Part shown: positions 35,914 to 44,598 of the stretch, in pieces
Position numbering within the stretch: the first letter of the stretch is position 1
Layout of the letters: each line of letters opens with the position of its first letter
NCBI GenBank assembly: GCA_022843465.1
Contig: JALHNO010000021.1
Span: 394-64,393, forward strand
DNA length: 64,000 nt
Reading direction: 5' to 3'
DNA from: Pseudomonadota bacterium
GTDB lineage: Bacteria > Pseudomonadota > Gammaproteobacteria > Xanthomonadales > Ahniellaceae
Notes under the pieces: model-generated
Told to the model about the DNA's origin: nothing
The model's input: only the letters and a program-made list of their open reading frames with translations
The model's database searches: none
Program-made: the position numbers and the translations under genes

Positions 35914-35994
35914 CCGTTGTCAACATTCAAACTGGTGCAGTACCCGAGCCCCCGCGTGATTGGCCGCTGGTGCCGCCAGCTGCCATCATGGCGT

Positions 35995-37383
35995 ATGCAA
36001 ACGCCCAATACGCTCGCCTTCAGCTCACTCGCCCTGGCCCCGAATCTGGCGCAGGGTCTCGATGCCCTCGCCTATACCAGCATGACTCCGGTGCAGGCCG
36101 AGGCACTGCCCCTGATCCTGGCCGGGCGCGATCTCATTGCACAGGCGCCCACTGGAAGCGGCAAGACGGCAGCGTTTGGGCTCGGTCTGCTGCAAAACCT
36201 CGACCCCAGCCTGATCCGTCTGCAGGCCCTGGTGCTCTGTCCCACCCGTGAACTGGCCGATCAGGTCGCCAAGGAAATCCGCAAACTCGCGATCGGCATT
36301 CCGAACCTGAAGGTGCTGCTGCTGACCGGTGGCGTCTCGCTGCGGCCACAACTGGCATCGCTGGTGCATGATCCCCATGTCGTCGTTGGCACGCCCGGAC
36401 GTGTACAGGAGTTGATGCGCAAGGAAGCCCTGCATCTGGGCGGCATTCGCACCTTCGTGCTGGATGAGGCCGACCGCATGCTCGACATGGGCTTCGAGGA
36501 AGCAATCCGCGATATCGCCGCACGCGTGAACAAATCCCGTCAGAGCCTGCTGTTCTCGGCGACCTATCCTGCAGCCATTCGCGATATCGCACGCAGCCTG
36601 TTGCGCGACCCCGCCGAGGTGCGGGTTGCCCAAGTCGCCGAGCAGCCGGTGGTCGCGCAGATCTTTCACGAGGCCGAACTGGCGCAGAAGCCGGCGGCAT
36701 TGGCCGCGCTGTTGCTGGATCACAAGCCGGATTCTGCCGTGGTGTTCTGCAATACCCGACGCGACACCGAGGACGTCGCCAAGTCCCTGCAGGAATGGGG
36801 ATTCTTTGCAGCCGCTCTGCACGGCGATATGGAACAGCGCGACCGCGACGAGATCCTGGTCTGTTTTGCCAATGGCAGCTGCAATGTACTGCTGGCCAGC
36901 GACGTCGCCGCCCGTGGCCTCGACATCAAGGATCTCTCGGCGGTCATCAACTACGAGCTGCCGACCGATCCCGACGTCTATCTGCACCGGATCGGACGCA
37001 CCGGCCGCGCCGGTCGCGGCGGCCTCGCGCTGAGCCTGGTGACGCCGCGCGAAATGCCGCGTGCCCATGTACTGGCCGACAGTCATGGCCAGAAATTCCG
37101 CTGGGCGACGGTGACGCCGTTGAGCAGCAAGACCGTCAATCCGCCGCAACCAACGATGGCGACGCTCTGCATTGACGCCGGCAAGACTGACAAGATGCGC
37201 GCCGGCGATATTCTCGGCGCGCTGACCGGCGACGCTGGCCTGCCCGCGGACGCAATCGGCAAGATCGATATCTTTGCGACACGTTCCTACGTCGCCATCA
37301 AGCGTGAACTGCTGAATCAGGCACATCAGCGCCTGAGTGCGGGCAAGATCAAGGGCCGCAGCTTTCGCGTACGCAGAATCTGA
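35995..37383 (+). CDS. dbpA: ATP-dependent RNA helicase DbpA (DEAD box)
   Basis: A 462-residue DEAD-box helicase that acts on 23S rRNA during large-subunit assembly. Q-motif region MTPVQAEALPL, Walker A APTGSGKT (51-58), DEAD (157-160), SAT and HRIGRTGRAGR are present. The C-terminal 75 residues (from LCIDAGKTDKMRAGDILGAL) are the DbpA-specific RNA-binding domain that recognises hairpin 92 of 23S rRNA, so the assignment is specific. The ATG at 35995 is chosen by family length; no clear RBS is seen, and a TTG 78 bp upstream is an alternative. Confidence 0.93.
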   Translation: MQTPNTLAFSSLALAPNLAQGLDALAYTSMTPVQAEALPLILAGRDLIAQAPTGSGKTAAFGLGLLQNLDPSLIRLQALVLCPTRELADQVAKEIRKLAIGIPNLKVLLLTGGVSLRPQLASLVHDPHVVVGTPGRVQELMRKEALHLGGIRTFVLDEADRMLDMGFEEAIRDIAARVNKSRQSLLFSATYPAAIRDIARSLLRDPAEVRVAQVAEQPVVAQIFHEAELAQKPAALAALLLDHKPDSAVVFCNTRRDTEDVAKSLQEWGFFAAALHGDMEQRDRDEILVCFANGSCNVLLASDVAARGLDIKDLSAVINYELPTDPDVYLHRIGRTGRAGRGGLALSLVTPREMPRAHVLADSHGQKFRWATVTPLSSKTVNPPQPTMATLCIDAGKTDKMRAGDILGALTGDAGLPADAIGKIDIFATRSYVAIKRELLNQAHQRLSAGKIKGRSFRVRRI

Positions 37384-37429
37384 CTGCTCGGCCGCCACCT
37401 GCGCGGGGCGCAGCGCACAGCGGTTCGAA

Positions 37430-37452
37430 CAGCCGGCGACGCGCGCCGGCTG
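37430..37452. terminator. Hairpin between convergent dbpA and porin genes
   Basis: CAGCCGGCG-ACGCG-CGCCGGCTG is a perfect 9-bp stem with a 5-nt loop, located in the 90-bp gap between the two converging stop codons. A T-run is lacking on both sides, so it may act with Rho or simply protect transcript ends. Confidence 0.45.
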
Positions 37453-37473
37453 GTCATGGCCGCCTGGCGACGA

Positions 37474-38586
37474 TCAGAAGCCGATCTGTGCGCGGAACTC
37501 CAGGATATCCGGGTTGTCGCTGATGCCTCGGCGATCGCTGTCGACCGAAATCGCATTGGCCATCAGGCGCGCATTCGGGTGCGCCCACCAGGTAAGCCCC
37601 AATGTCCAGTTGGACTCGACGCCGCCGAGTACGGCGCCATCATCAAGATCGAGGTGGCTGTAGCGCAGCCCGAGTTCCCAGGCGCCGCGTGCGCCGTCGA
37701 GCTTGGGGGCGTCGATCGTGCCGTTCTTGTAGCCGCGCGCGTGCTCGGTCAAGAACCAGCCTGCCTGCAGGTAATAGCCGGCGCCGGAGAAGTCGGGACG
37801 GCCAGCACGCTGAAAGCTGCCGTGGACATACTCGGACTGCAGCAGCAAGGGGCCATCGACATAGGCCGCCTCGAGACCGATCCGCTGGATCGAGTCGACA
37901 TCGGCAAGCGTGCCGGTGTCGGCAAAGCGCCGCGGCGACAGGCTGGCCTCGGGGCGCGTCGAGAATCGTCCGCTATCGGACTTGGGGTTTTCGCTGGCCG
38001 CAGCAGCAGCAAGATGCAGGAACCGGCCGTCGGCCGAGATCGGCAGCCAGGTCGCGCGGGCGGCAATGCCGGTCCCCTTGTTGATCCCCTCGAGGGTCTG
38101 ACCATAAGCACTCACTGCCAGAGACCAGTCGGGCCGCGTGTAGGCGTACTCCGCGCCAAGGCGGCGCGCAATCCCCATCGCCGAGGGCAAGCCCTGCTCC
38201 ATGAACAACGAATTGCGATCCGAAGTCAGCTCCTCAAGAAAAAACGGCTGCTTGAACTGGCCGGCCTTGACCGAGTGCCCATTGGCGAAGTTGTATTTGG
38301 CGTAGGCATCCGTCCACTGATTGCTTGCCAGGTCGTACTCGACCTTCATTTCCAGATCCTTAGCGTGCTTTGCGGTCGCGCTCAGACGCATCCGGCGGAA
38401 GTCGCTGGCGTCTTCCAGCGTGCTGGCATCGGAGCGGAACTCCGCCCAGTCGTACTGGAAGTTCACGCCTGGTGCCAATGACCAGTCCGAAGCCTGGGTG
38501 CCGCCCGCAGCGAAAAGGAGGGAAGCGCAGATCGCCAGCGTCAATGTCGACCGCCTGGTGTAGTTTTGATGACGAAAGCAAGTCAC
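37474..38586 (-). CDS. Phosphate-selective porin (OprP/OprO family)
   Basis: A 370-residue outer-membrane beta-barrel porin with a signal peptide (residues 1 to about 33, LTLAICASLLFAAGGTQA) and the alternating aromatic/hydrophilic pattern of the OprO/OprP family, including the block VKAGQFKQPFFLEELTSDRNS. Members form trimeric channels for phosphate or polyphosphate. Starts with GTG at 38586; GGAG lies 7 nt upstream. It is divergent from pstS, and a near-perfect PHO box lies 49 bp upstream, which supports a phosphate role and control by PhoB. Confidence 0.85.
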   Translation of the reverse strand: MTCFRHQNYTRRSTLTLAICASLLFAAGGTQASDWSLAPGVNFQYDWAEFRSDASTLEDASDFRRMRLSATAKHAKDLEMKVEYDLASNQWTDAYAKYNFANGHSVKAGQFKQPFFLEELTSDRNSLFMEQGLPSAMGIARRLGAEYAYTRPDWSLAVSAYGQTLEGINKGTGIAARATWLPISADGRFLHLAAAAASENPKSDSGRFSTRPEASLSPRRFADTGTLADVDSIQRIGLEAAYVDGPLLLQSEYVHGSFQRAGRPDFSGAGYYLQAGWFLTEHARGYKNGTIDAPKLDGARGAWELGLRYSHLDLDDGAVLGGVESNWTLGLTWWAHPNARLMANAISVDSDRRGISDNPDILEFRAQIGF

Positions 38587-38634
38587 GCATATTCTCCGGA
38601 AGCGTCAGGAAGGTGACGATTATTTAGCGCTGCC

Positions 38635-38651
38635 ATGACACTATGATGACA
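38635..38651 (-). promoter_or_regulatory. PHO box upstream of the porin
   Basis: On the minus strand TGTCAT-CATAG-TGTCAT gives two perfect TGTCAT half-sites with the 11-bp period of the PhoB consensus. It lies 49 bp before the porin GTG. Regulation by PhoB under phosphate limitation is strongly suggested; phoB itself is outside the window. Confidence 0.7.
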
Positions 38652-38738
38652 ACATGGCAACTTCGAGCCGGCTGCAGGCGCGGTCAACGCGCCGCGGACA
38701 GTCCGCGGCCAGGCCGCCGCCGCCGCAGTGAACGTGAT

Positions 38739-38755
38739 TGTCACAATGCTGCAAC
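38739..38755 (+). promoter_or_regulatory. Degenerate PHO box upstream of pstS
   Basis: TGTCAC-AATGC-TGCAAC has the PhoB half-site spacing with mismatches in both halves, 46 nt before the pstS ATG and facing it. Weaker than the porin site but in the expected place. Confidence 0.5.
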
Positions 38756-38801
38756 ATGATGGAAATAGGATGCACTCCTGTCTTCAACCGAGCCGGAACC
38801 C

Positions 38802-39869
38802 ATGCACACCTCAATCCTCAACTCAAGTCTGCGCTTTTCCATCGCCGTCTCCACCCTCATGATTCTCGCGGCCTGTGGTGACAAGGGTGCGAAATCCCCC
38901 GAGGATGCTGCCTCCGCGGCAGCACCGACGCCAACCGCCGAAACCAGCTCGGTCATCCAGATCGACGGTTCGAGCACGGTCTACCCGCTCACCGAGGCAG
39001 TTGCCGAAGAGTTCCAGGGCTCCACGAAGGGCCAGGTCCGCGTCACGGTAGGCGTGTCGGGTACCGGCGGTGGCTTCAAGAAGTTCTGCCGTGGCGAACT
39101 CGACATCTCCGGCGCCTCGCGTCCGATCCAGCGCGCCGAAATGGATATCTGCGCCGCCGCCGGCATCAAGTACTTCGAGATTCCGGTCGCCTATGATGCG
39201 CTGACCGTGGTCGTCAATCCGCAGAATCCACTGGACAGCATCACCGTCGATGAACTCAAGCGCATCTGGGAACCATCGGCCCAGGGCAACATCAGCAAGT
39301 GGAACCAGATCAATCCGGCCTGGACCGATGCCAATTTCACCCTGTACGGAGCCGGTTCGGACTCCGGCACATTCGACTATTTTACCGAGGCTGTGGTCGG
39401 CAAGGCCAAGTCCAGCCGCGGTGACTACACCGCGTCGGAAGACGACAATGTGCTGGTCCAGGGCGTTGCCAACGATGTCAATGCGATCGGCTATTTTGGT
39501 TACGCCTACTTCGCCGAGAATCAGGACAAGCTAAAGGCGCTTGCGATCCAGACCACGGCCGATGCAACTGGCGTGCGGCCTTCGATGGAAACCGTGATCG
39601 ACGGCACCTACACACCGCTGGCGCGTCCGATGTTCATCTATGTCAGTGACAAAGCCTGGGCGCGTCCGGAAGTGAAAGCCTTCGTCGAGTATTACCTGGC
39701 CAATGCCGATACCCTGGCGCGTGAGGTCAACTATGTTCCGCTGCCGGCCGAGGCCTACACCAGCATCCGTGGCCATCTGGAACAGGGCAAGCTGGGCACC
39801 GTGTTCAACGGTGAAGCAGCAACCGCAGTGACCATCGAAGATCTGCTCAAGCGCGAGGCGGGTCTCTGA
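38802..39869 (+). CDS. pstS: Phosphate ABC transporter substrate-binding lipoprotein PstS
   Basis: A 355-residue high-affinity phosphate-binding protein. The signal peptide ends in lipobox LAAC (C25), so it is a lipoprotein, followed by an Ala/Pro/Thr-rich linker and the PstS fold starting [20 protein letters not shown]; the phosphate-contacting motifs GSGTFDYF-like ([12 protein letters not shown]) and GASRPIQ are present. First gene of pstSCAB-phoU and preceded by a PHO-box-like site. A strong hairpin terminator follows before pstC, which would let PstS be made in excess. Confidence 0.93.
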   Translation: MHTSILNSSLRFSIAVSTLMILAACGDKGAKSPEDAASAAAPTPTAETSSVIQIDGSSTVYPLTEAVAEEFQGSTKGQVRVTVGVSGTGGGFKKFCRGELDISGASRPIQRAEMDICAAAGIKYFEIPVAYDALTVVVNPQNPLDSITVDELKRIWEPSAQGNISKWNQINPAWTDANFTLYGAGSDSGTFDYFTEAVVGKAKSSRGDYTASEDDNVLVQGVANDVNAIGYFGYAYFAENQDKLKALAIQTTADATGVRPSMETVIDGTYTPLARPMFIYVSDKAWARPEVKAFVEYYLANADTLAREVNYVPLPAEAYTSIRGHLEQGKLGTVFNGEAATAVTIEDLLKREAGL

Positions 39870-40048
39870 TCCAGTAGGACCATCAGGAAAACTCTGACAA
39901 GATCAGGAGCCGGGAGAGCCGCTGCACCAAGGGGCGAGAATCCGCAGGTTCCTGCCTGTTCCGCTGTCGACAACGTCGGCTTGGCCAACGCCAGGCCGGG
40001 TAACGACGACGTTGCGATCACTTGTTCGGAGGTTTCCTGGAGAATGAT

Positions 40049-40071
40049 GCAGCCGGCGATCCGCCGGCTGC
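40049..40071 (+). terminator. Intrinsic terminator/attenuator between pstS and pstC
   Basis: GCAGCCGGCG-ATC-CGCCGGCTGC is a perfect 10-bp stem with a 3-nt loop, followed by GTTTTG. It lies 29 bp before the pstC ATG, within the pst operon, so partial read-through is likely. Such a site raises pstS transcript over the pstCAB part. Confidence 0.65.
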
Positions 40072-40099
40072 GTTTTGCGCCAAGCACGGAGATCATCGG

Positions 40100-41038
40100 A
40101 TGAGCAGCACGGCGGCAGCGAATACGGCGGAGTCAGCGGGCAACCGCATGCGCTACCGCGCCAACCGTCATGTCAAGGAACGCGTGATCGAGCTGGTCCT
40201 CATGCTGTCGGCCCTGGTCGCGGTATTCACCACCCTCGGCATCGTCTATGTCCTGGTCAAGGAATCCCTGGTCTTCTTTCGTGCGGTTCCGCTCTGGGAT
40301 TTTCTCAGCGACAGCCAGTGGACCCCGCTGTTCACCGATGCCCACTTCGGGATCGGCGTGCTGCTTTCGGGCACGCTGACCAGTTCCGCAATCGCGCTCG
40401 CCGTTGCCATCCCATTGGGCACCGTGATCGCGGTCTACCTCTCCGAGTTTGCCAGCGACCGGGTCCGCGAGATCTGGAAGCCCGTGCTCGAACTGCTGGC
40501 CGGTGTGCCGACCATTGTGTTCGGCTACTTCGCGCTGTTCTTCGTGACGCCCTTGCTGCAGCGTTTCATACCGGGCCTTCCCGGATTCAACCTGCTGTCG
40601 GCGGGCCTGGTAATGGGTGTGATGATCGTGCCCTACATCAGTTCGATCAGCGAAGACGCCATGCGCGCGGTGCCGATGGCGCTGCGTGAAGGCTCCTACG
40701 CGATGGGCGCCACGCGCCTGCAGACCGCACTGCGCGTAGTCGTGCCGGCGGCCTTCTCCGGGATCGCCGCCGCCTACATCCTGGGTATCTCGCGCGCTGT
40801 CGGCGAAACCATGATCGTCGCCGTTGCAGCCGGCATGCAGCCCAATCTCACGCTGGATCCGACGCAGCCGGCCGCCACCATCACCGCGTACATTGTCCAG
40901 GTCGCCAAGGGTGATCTGCCGCACGGCAGCCTCGGCTATCAGACCATATTCGCCGCTGGCCTGACCCTCTTCATGGTGACACTCATCTTCAACCTGCTCG
41001 GCTTCTGGTTGCGCCGACGCTATCGGGAAGTCTACTGA
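40100..41038 (+). CDS. pstC: Phosphate ABC transporter permease PstC
   Basis: A 312-residue inner-membrane permease with six predicted helices and the EAA-type cytoplasmic loop REGSYAMGATRLQTALRVVVPAAFSGI. Together with PstA it forms the phosphate channel driven by PstB. GGAG lies 9 nt before the chosen ATG at 40100; an ATG further upstream would begin inside the terminator region and is rejected. Its stop overlaps the pstA start (TGATG). Confidence 0.93.
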   Translation: MSSTAAANTAESAGNRMRYRANRHVKERVIELVLMLSALVAVFTTLGIVYVLVKESLVFFRAVPLWDFLSDSQWTPLFTDAHFGIGVLLSGTLTSSAIALAVAIPLGTVIAVYLSEFASDRVREIWKPVLELLAGVPTIVFGYFALFFVTPLLQRFIPGLPGFNLLSAGLVMGVMIVPYISSISEDAMRAVPMALREGSYAMGATRLQTALRVVVPAAFSGIAAAYILGISRAVGETMIVAVAAGMQPNLTLDPTQPAATITAYIVQVAKGDLPHGSLGYQTIFAAGLTLFMVTLIFNLLGFWLRRRYREVY

Positions 41039-41970
41039 TGAAGACCCTCACCGCCCCGGTACGCGAGCAGATGCGCGCCAGCATCGCAGCGCAGAAGCGC
41101 CGCGAACTGCTGTTCTCTGCGATGGGTTTCGCGGCGCTGTTTCTGATGTTCGTCACCTTCGTGGCCCTGTTCATCGACATGATCGGTTCCGGCTTCGATC
41201 GCCTGAATCTCGACTTCTTCACCCATTTCGCCTCGCGCCGCGCTGAACAGGCCGGCATCCTGGCAGCCTGGGTCGGCAGCTTTACGGTGATGCTGGTGAC
41301 TGCCTTCGTCGCCGTGCCGATCGGGGTGGGTGCCGGCATCTATCTCGAAGAGTACGCACCGGCAAACAAGCTCACCGCGATCATCGAAATCAACATCAAC
41401 AATCTGGCGGGCGTGCCGTCGATCGTCTATGGATTGCTTGCGCTCGGCATGTTCGTGCACACGCTCGGGCTCGGCGCCAGCGTGCTGACCGCGGGCCTTA
41501 CCCTGGCACTGCTGATCCTGCCGATCGTGATCGTCTCCACCCGCGAGGCCATCCGCAGTATTCCGGGCATGATCCGCGAAGCCGCCTATGCGCTGGGTGC
41601 CACGCGCTGGCAGGTCGTCCGTCATCATGTGCTGCCCTACTCGCTGCCCGGTATCCTGACTGGCGTGATCATCGGTCTGTCACGCGCGATCGGCGAAACC
41701 GCACCGATCGTCACCATTGGCGCGGTCACCTTCATCGCGTTCCTGCCGGAGTCGCCGATCAGCGGCAGTCCGCCCTTTGTTTCGTTCGATTGGTTGATGT
41801 CACCGTTCACCGCGATGCCGATCCAGATCTTCAACTGGACCTCGCGTCCGGAGGCTGCCTTCCAGCAGAATGCCTCGGCGGCCGCTCTGGTTCTGGTGGC
41901 GATGACCCTGATGATGAATGCCCTGGCGATATGGCTGCGTTTCCGCCTGCGCCGCAACCTCAAGTGGTAA
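41038..41970 (+). CDS. pstA: Phosphate ABC transporter permease PstA
   Basis: A 310-residue permease with about six helices, a periplasmic loop after TM1 ([21 protein letters not shown]) and the coupling loop [27 protein letters not shown]. Translationally coupled to pstC by a 1-bp overlap and followed 7 bp later by pstB. Normal length for the family. Confidence 0.93.
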   Translation: MKTLTAPVREQMRASIAAQKRRELLFSAMGFAALFLMFVTFVALFIDMIGSGFDRLNLDFFTHFASRRAEQAGILAAWVGSFTVMLVTAFVAVPIGVGAGIYLEEYAPANKLTAIIEININNLAGVPSIVYGLLALGMFVHTLGLGASVLTAGLTLALLILPIVIVSTREAIRSIPGMIREAAYALGATRWQVVRHHVLPYSLPGILTGVIIGLSRAIGETAPIVTIGAVTFIAFLPESPISGSPPFVSFDWLMSPFTAMPIQIFNWTSRPEAAFQQNASAAALVLVAMTLMMNALAIWLRFRLRRNLKW

Positions 41971-41977
41971 CCCGACC

Positions 41978-42775
41978 ATGTCAAGCAAACTGCCCAAGCC
42001 CGATCTCGCCACCCTGCCGAAGAAAGCCGAGGCGCGCGATCTCAATTTCTTTTACGGCCAGTTCCAGGCTCTGAAGAACATCAATCTGCCGATCCATGAT
42101 CGCCGGGTGACCGCCCTGATCGGGCCCTCGGGTTGCGGCAAAAGCACCTTCCTGCGTTGCTTCAACCGGATGCACGATCTTTATCGCGGCAATCGCTACG
42201 AGGGCGAGATCCGCTTCCATCCGGACAACATCAACCTGCTCGGTGCCGACATCGATCCGATTGAAGTGCGCATGCGCCTTTCCATGGTCTTCCAGAAGCC
42301 CAATCCGTTCCCCAAATCGATCTACGAGAACGTCGCCTACGGACTGCGCGTGCGCGGAGTGAAAAAGCGCAGCATCATCGACGAAAAAGTCGAGGAAGCG
42401 CTGACCGGCGCTGCGCTGTGGAACGAAGTGAAGGACCGACTGCATGAGCAGGCCAACAATCTGTCGGGCGGACAGCAGCAGCGCATGTGCATCGCGCGCG
42501 CGCTCGCATCCGATCCGGAGTTGCTGCTGTTCGACGAGCCGACCTCGGCGCTGGACCCGATCGCCACGGCCAGCATCGAGGACCTGATCCACCAGCTCAA
42601 GGACAAAGTGACTATCCTCATCGTCACCCACAACATGCAGCAGGCTGCCCGGGTTTCCGATTTCACGGCCTATATGTACCTCGGCGACCTGATCGAGTTC
42701 GGCTGGACTGACGACGTATTCTTCAGTCCGACCAACAAGCAGACCGAGGATTACATCACTGGCCGTTTCGGCTGA
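41978..42775 (+). CDS. pstB: Phosphate ABC transporter ATP-binding protein PstB
   Basis: A 265-residue ATPase with Walker [10 protein letters not shown] (49-57), the PstB-typical FNRMHDL segment, [17 protein letters not shown]-loop, signature [14 protein letters not shown] and Walker [13 protein letters not shown]. It energises phosphate uptake through PstCA and takes part in PhoR signalling with PhoU. The ATG at 41978 follows the pstA stop by 7 bp and gives the normal family length. Confidence 0.95.
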   Translation: MSSKLPKPDLATLPKKAEARDLNFFYGQFQALKNINLPIHDRRVTALIGPSGCGKSTFLRCFNRMHDLYRGNRYEGEIRFHPDNINLLGADIDPIEVRMRLSMVFQKPNPFPKSIYENVAYGLRVRGVKKRSIIDEKVEEALTGAALWNEVKDRLHEQANNLSGGQQQRMCIARALASDPELLLFDEPTSALDPIATASIEDLIHQLKDKVTILIVTHNMQQAARVSDFTAYMYLGDLIEFGWTDDVFFSPTNKQTEDYITGRFG

Positions 42776-42831
42776 GCACAGGGCACTGATGTCGTGAATC
42801 ACAAGTATCGGGACAAGACAGAACGGATGGA

Positions 42832-42910
42832 TTTTTTCGCAGGGCAAGGCGCGAGGAGGCGACATAGTGGGCGCTATGGCAACGTCGAGCAACGCCGCCA
42901 TGCGGAAAAA
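42832..42910. repeat. Imperfect 79-bp palindrome between pstB and phoU
   Basis: The outer ends TTTTTTCGCA (42832-42841) and TGCGGAAAAA (42901-42910) pair with one mismatch, and the centre CATAG-TGGGCG-CTATG (42863-42878) pairs perfectly; the middle parts pair in patches. As RNA it would fold into one long interrupted hairpin in the pstB-phoU spacer. It may be a dispersed repeat or an RNA-processing site. Confidence 0.5.
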
Positions 42911-42962
42911 GACACTGCTTTGCGTTTCGACATTCATGATTCACGACGCTAGGGAGCGCACC

Positions 42963-43670
42963 ATGTCCAACGAACACATCAGCACCCAGTACAACACCGA
43001 ACTTGCTGCGCTGCGCGCCCGCGTCGTCGAAATGGGCGCGATGGTCAGCGAACAGTTCCGGCTCGCCGTCGAGGCGCTGACCTCTGGCCGCAGTGAACTG
43101 GCCGACCAGGTCGTCCAGAACGACAAGCGGGTCAACGACTATGAAGTGGACATTGACGACGACTGCGCCCACCTGATCGCCAAGCGGCAACCGGCGGCGG
43201 GCGACCTGCGGATGGTGCTCGGCATTACCAAGATGGTGACCGATCTGGAGCGCACTGGCGACAAGGCGCGCAAGATCGCAAGGCTCTCGGGAGCGATCCG
43301 CTCCAGTGGTGTTGACGGCAGCGACTGGGTCGCGAGCACGCGCAGGATTGCCGATGCCACGCGCAAGCTGATCGACGAGGCCGTGCAGGCTTTTTCAGCC
43401 AACGATATCGATCTTGCGATCAGCGTGATCCGCGGGTCGCGCGCGGTCGGCCGCCAGGTCAATGCGGTCTCGTCCGAACTGGTCAAGCGCATAGCGGAAA
43501 CGCCCAGCCAGGTGGCCATTCTGCTGGACATGATGGCGGTCACCAAGGCCGTTGATCGCGTTGCCGATCACGCCAGCAATCTCGCCGAGCACCTGATCTA
43601 CATCGTCAAGGGCACCGATGTTCGCCATGCGACGCTGGATCAGATCGAACGCGAAACCCTGCAGCGCTGA
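42963..43670 (+). CDS. phoU: Phosphate signalling protein PhoU
   Basis: A 235-residue all-helical protein of two PhoU repeats, each with the metal-binding E/D-x-x-x-D pattern (VTDLERTGDKARKIARL and AVDRVADHASNLAEHLIYI). It links PstB to the PhoR kinase and represses the Pho regulon when phosphate is ample. AGGGAG lies 6 nt before the ATG at 42963. It is separated from pstB by 187 bp containing a large hairpin, so its level may be set separately. Confidence 0.93.
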   Translation: MSNEHISTQYNTELAALRARVVEMGAMVSEQFRLAVEALTSGRSELADQVVQNDKRVNDYEVDIDDDCAHLIAKRQPAAGDLRMVLGITKMVTDLERTGDKARKIARLSGAIRSSGVDGSDWVASTRRIADATRKLIDEAVQAFSANDIDLAISVIRGSRAVGRQVNAVSSELVKRIAETPSQVAILLDMMAVTKAVDRVADHASNLAEHLIYIVKGTDVRHATLDQIERETLQR

Positions 43671-43789
43671 CGCGGTCAGCAGCCCGGATCGGTGCCGCAC
43701 TCGGCAACCCCACCAGGACTTCCGGGAACTATCGAAGTGGTCCCTGGGTCCCAGCGCCACCGCAGTCGGCGGTGCTCGGAGATCGTGTC

Positions 43790-44521
43790 ATGCGCTTTGC
43801 ATTGAGTCTGCTGCTGTTTCTGCTCGGCTATTCGACCATGGTCTGCGCCGACGACCATCCCAGGATCCGCGAAGCACTGACCCGGCTCGCACCGACCCTG
43901 CAGATCGATTCGATCCGGCCATCTGCGATGGCTGGCATGTACGAGGTCATTGCCGCGGGCGAGGTGATGTACCTCAGCGAGGATGGCACGTTTCTGCTGC
44001 AGGGCCGTCTGATCGACACCCGCACGCGCACTGATGTCACCGCCGACGCCGAAAAGCGGTTGCGTGCGCTCGCGCTCGGCAAGATAGGCCCGGAGAAGCG
44101 CCTGAGCTTCGAAGCCAAGGACCCGAAACACCGCGTCACCATTTTCACCGACGTAGACTGCGGCTACTGTCGCAAGCTGCATCAGGAAATCGCCGACTAC
44201 AACCGCGCTGGCATCAGCGTCGATTATCTGTTCTTCCCGCGCGCCGGACTGAACTCGGCCTCGTTCGACAAGGCAGCCTTCATCTGGTGCTCGGACGATC
44301 GCAGGCAGGCCATGAACCAGAGCATGACGGCCGCGGGCCTCGCGCACACGCCGGCAAGCTGCGCGCATCCGATCGGCGAAACCCTGGCGCTGGGCCAACG
44401 CATCTCCAAGGCCGGTACGCCGACAATCCTCGCCGCAGATGGCAGTTTTCTCGGGGGCTATCAGAGCGCCGCCGAACTCGGCAAACGCCTGGCGGCGCTG
44501 AACACGACCGCCGCGCCCTGA
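43790..44521 (+). CDS. dsbC: Periplasmic thiol:disulfide isomerase DsbC
   Basis: A 243-residue exported protein: signal peptide (1-20), N-terminal dimerisation domain, and a thioredoxin-fold domain with active site CGYC (124-127) and the cis-proline GTPTI. The additional cysteine pair (WCSDD and ASCAH) matches the structural disulfide of DsbC. It rearranges wrong disulfides in the periplasm and is kept reduced by DsbD (not in the window). GGAG lies 8 nt before ATG 43790; six codons upstream another ATG is less well placed. An LptD client with several cysteines is encoded at 56789. Confidence 0.9.
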   Translation: MRFALSLLLFLLGYSTMVCADDHPRIREALTRLAPTLQIDSIRPSAMAGMYEVIAAGEVMYLSEDGTFLLQGRLIDTRTRTDVTADAEKRLRALALGKIGPEKRLSFEAKDPKHRVTIFTDVDCGYCRKLHQEIADYNRAGISVDYLFFPRAGLNSASFDKAAFIWCSDDRRQAMNQSMTAAGLAHTPASCAHPIGETLALGQRISKAGTPTILAADGSFLGGYQSAAELGKRLAALNTTAAP

Positions 44522-44598
44522 CTTGACTCCTCGCACGCGGCGACGACATCGAGAAATCCGGTGTCGTTCCTGCTGGGTTCGCAATGCCGCGTGGGTCG

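Noticed and set aside
36025-37398. 457-codon minus-strand frame opposite dbpA
   Set aside because: Antisense shadow of an unambiguous DEAD-box helicase.
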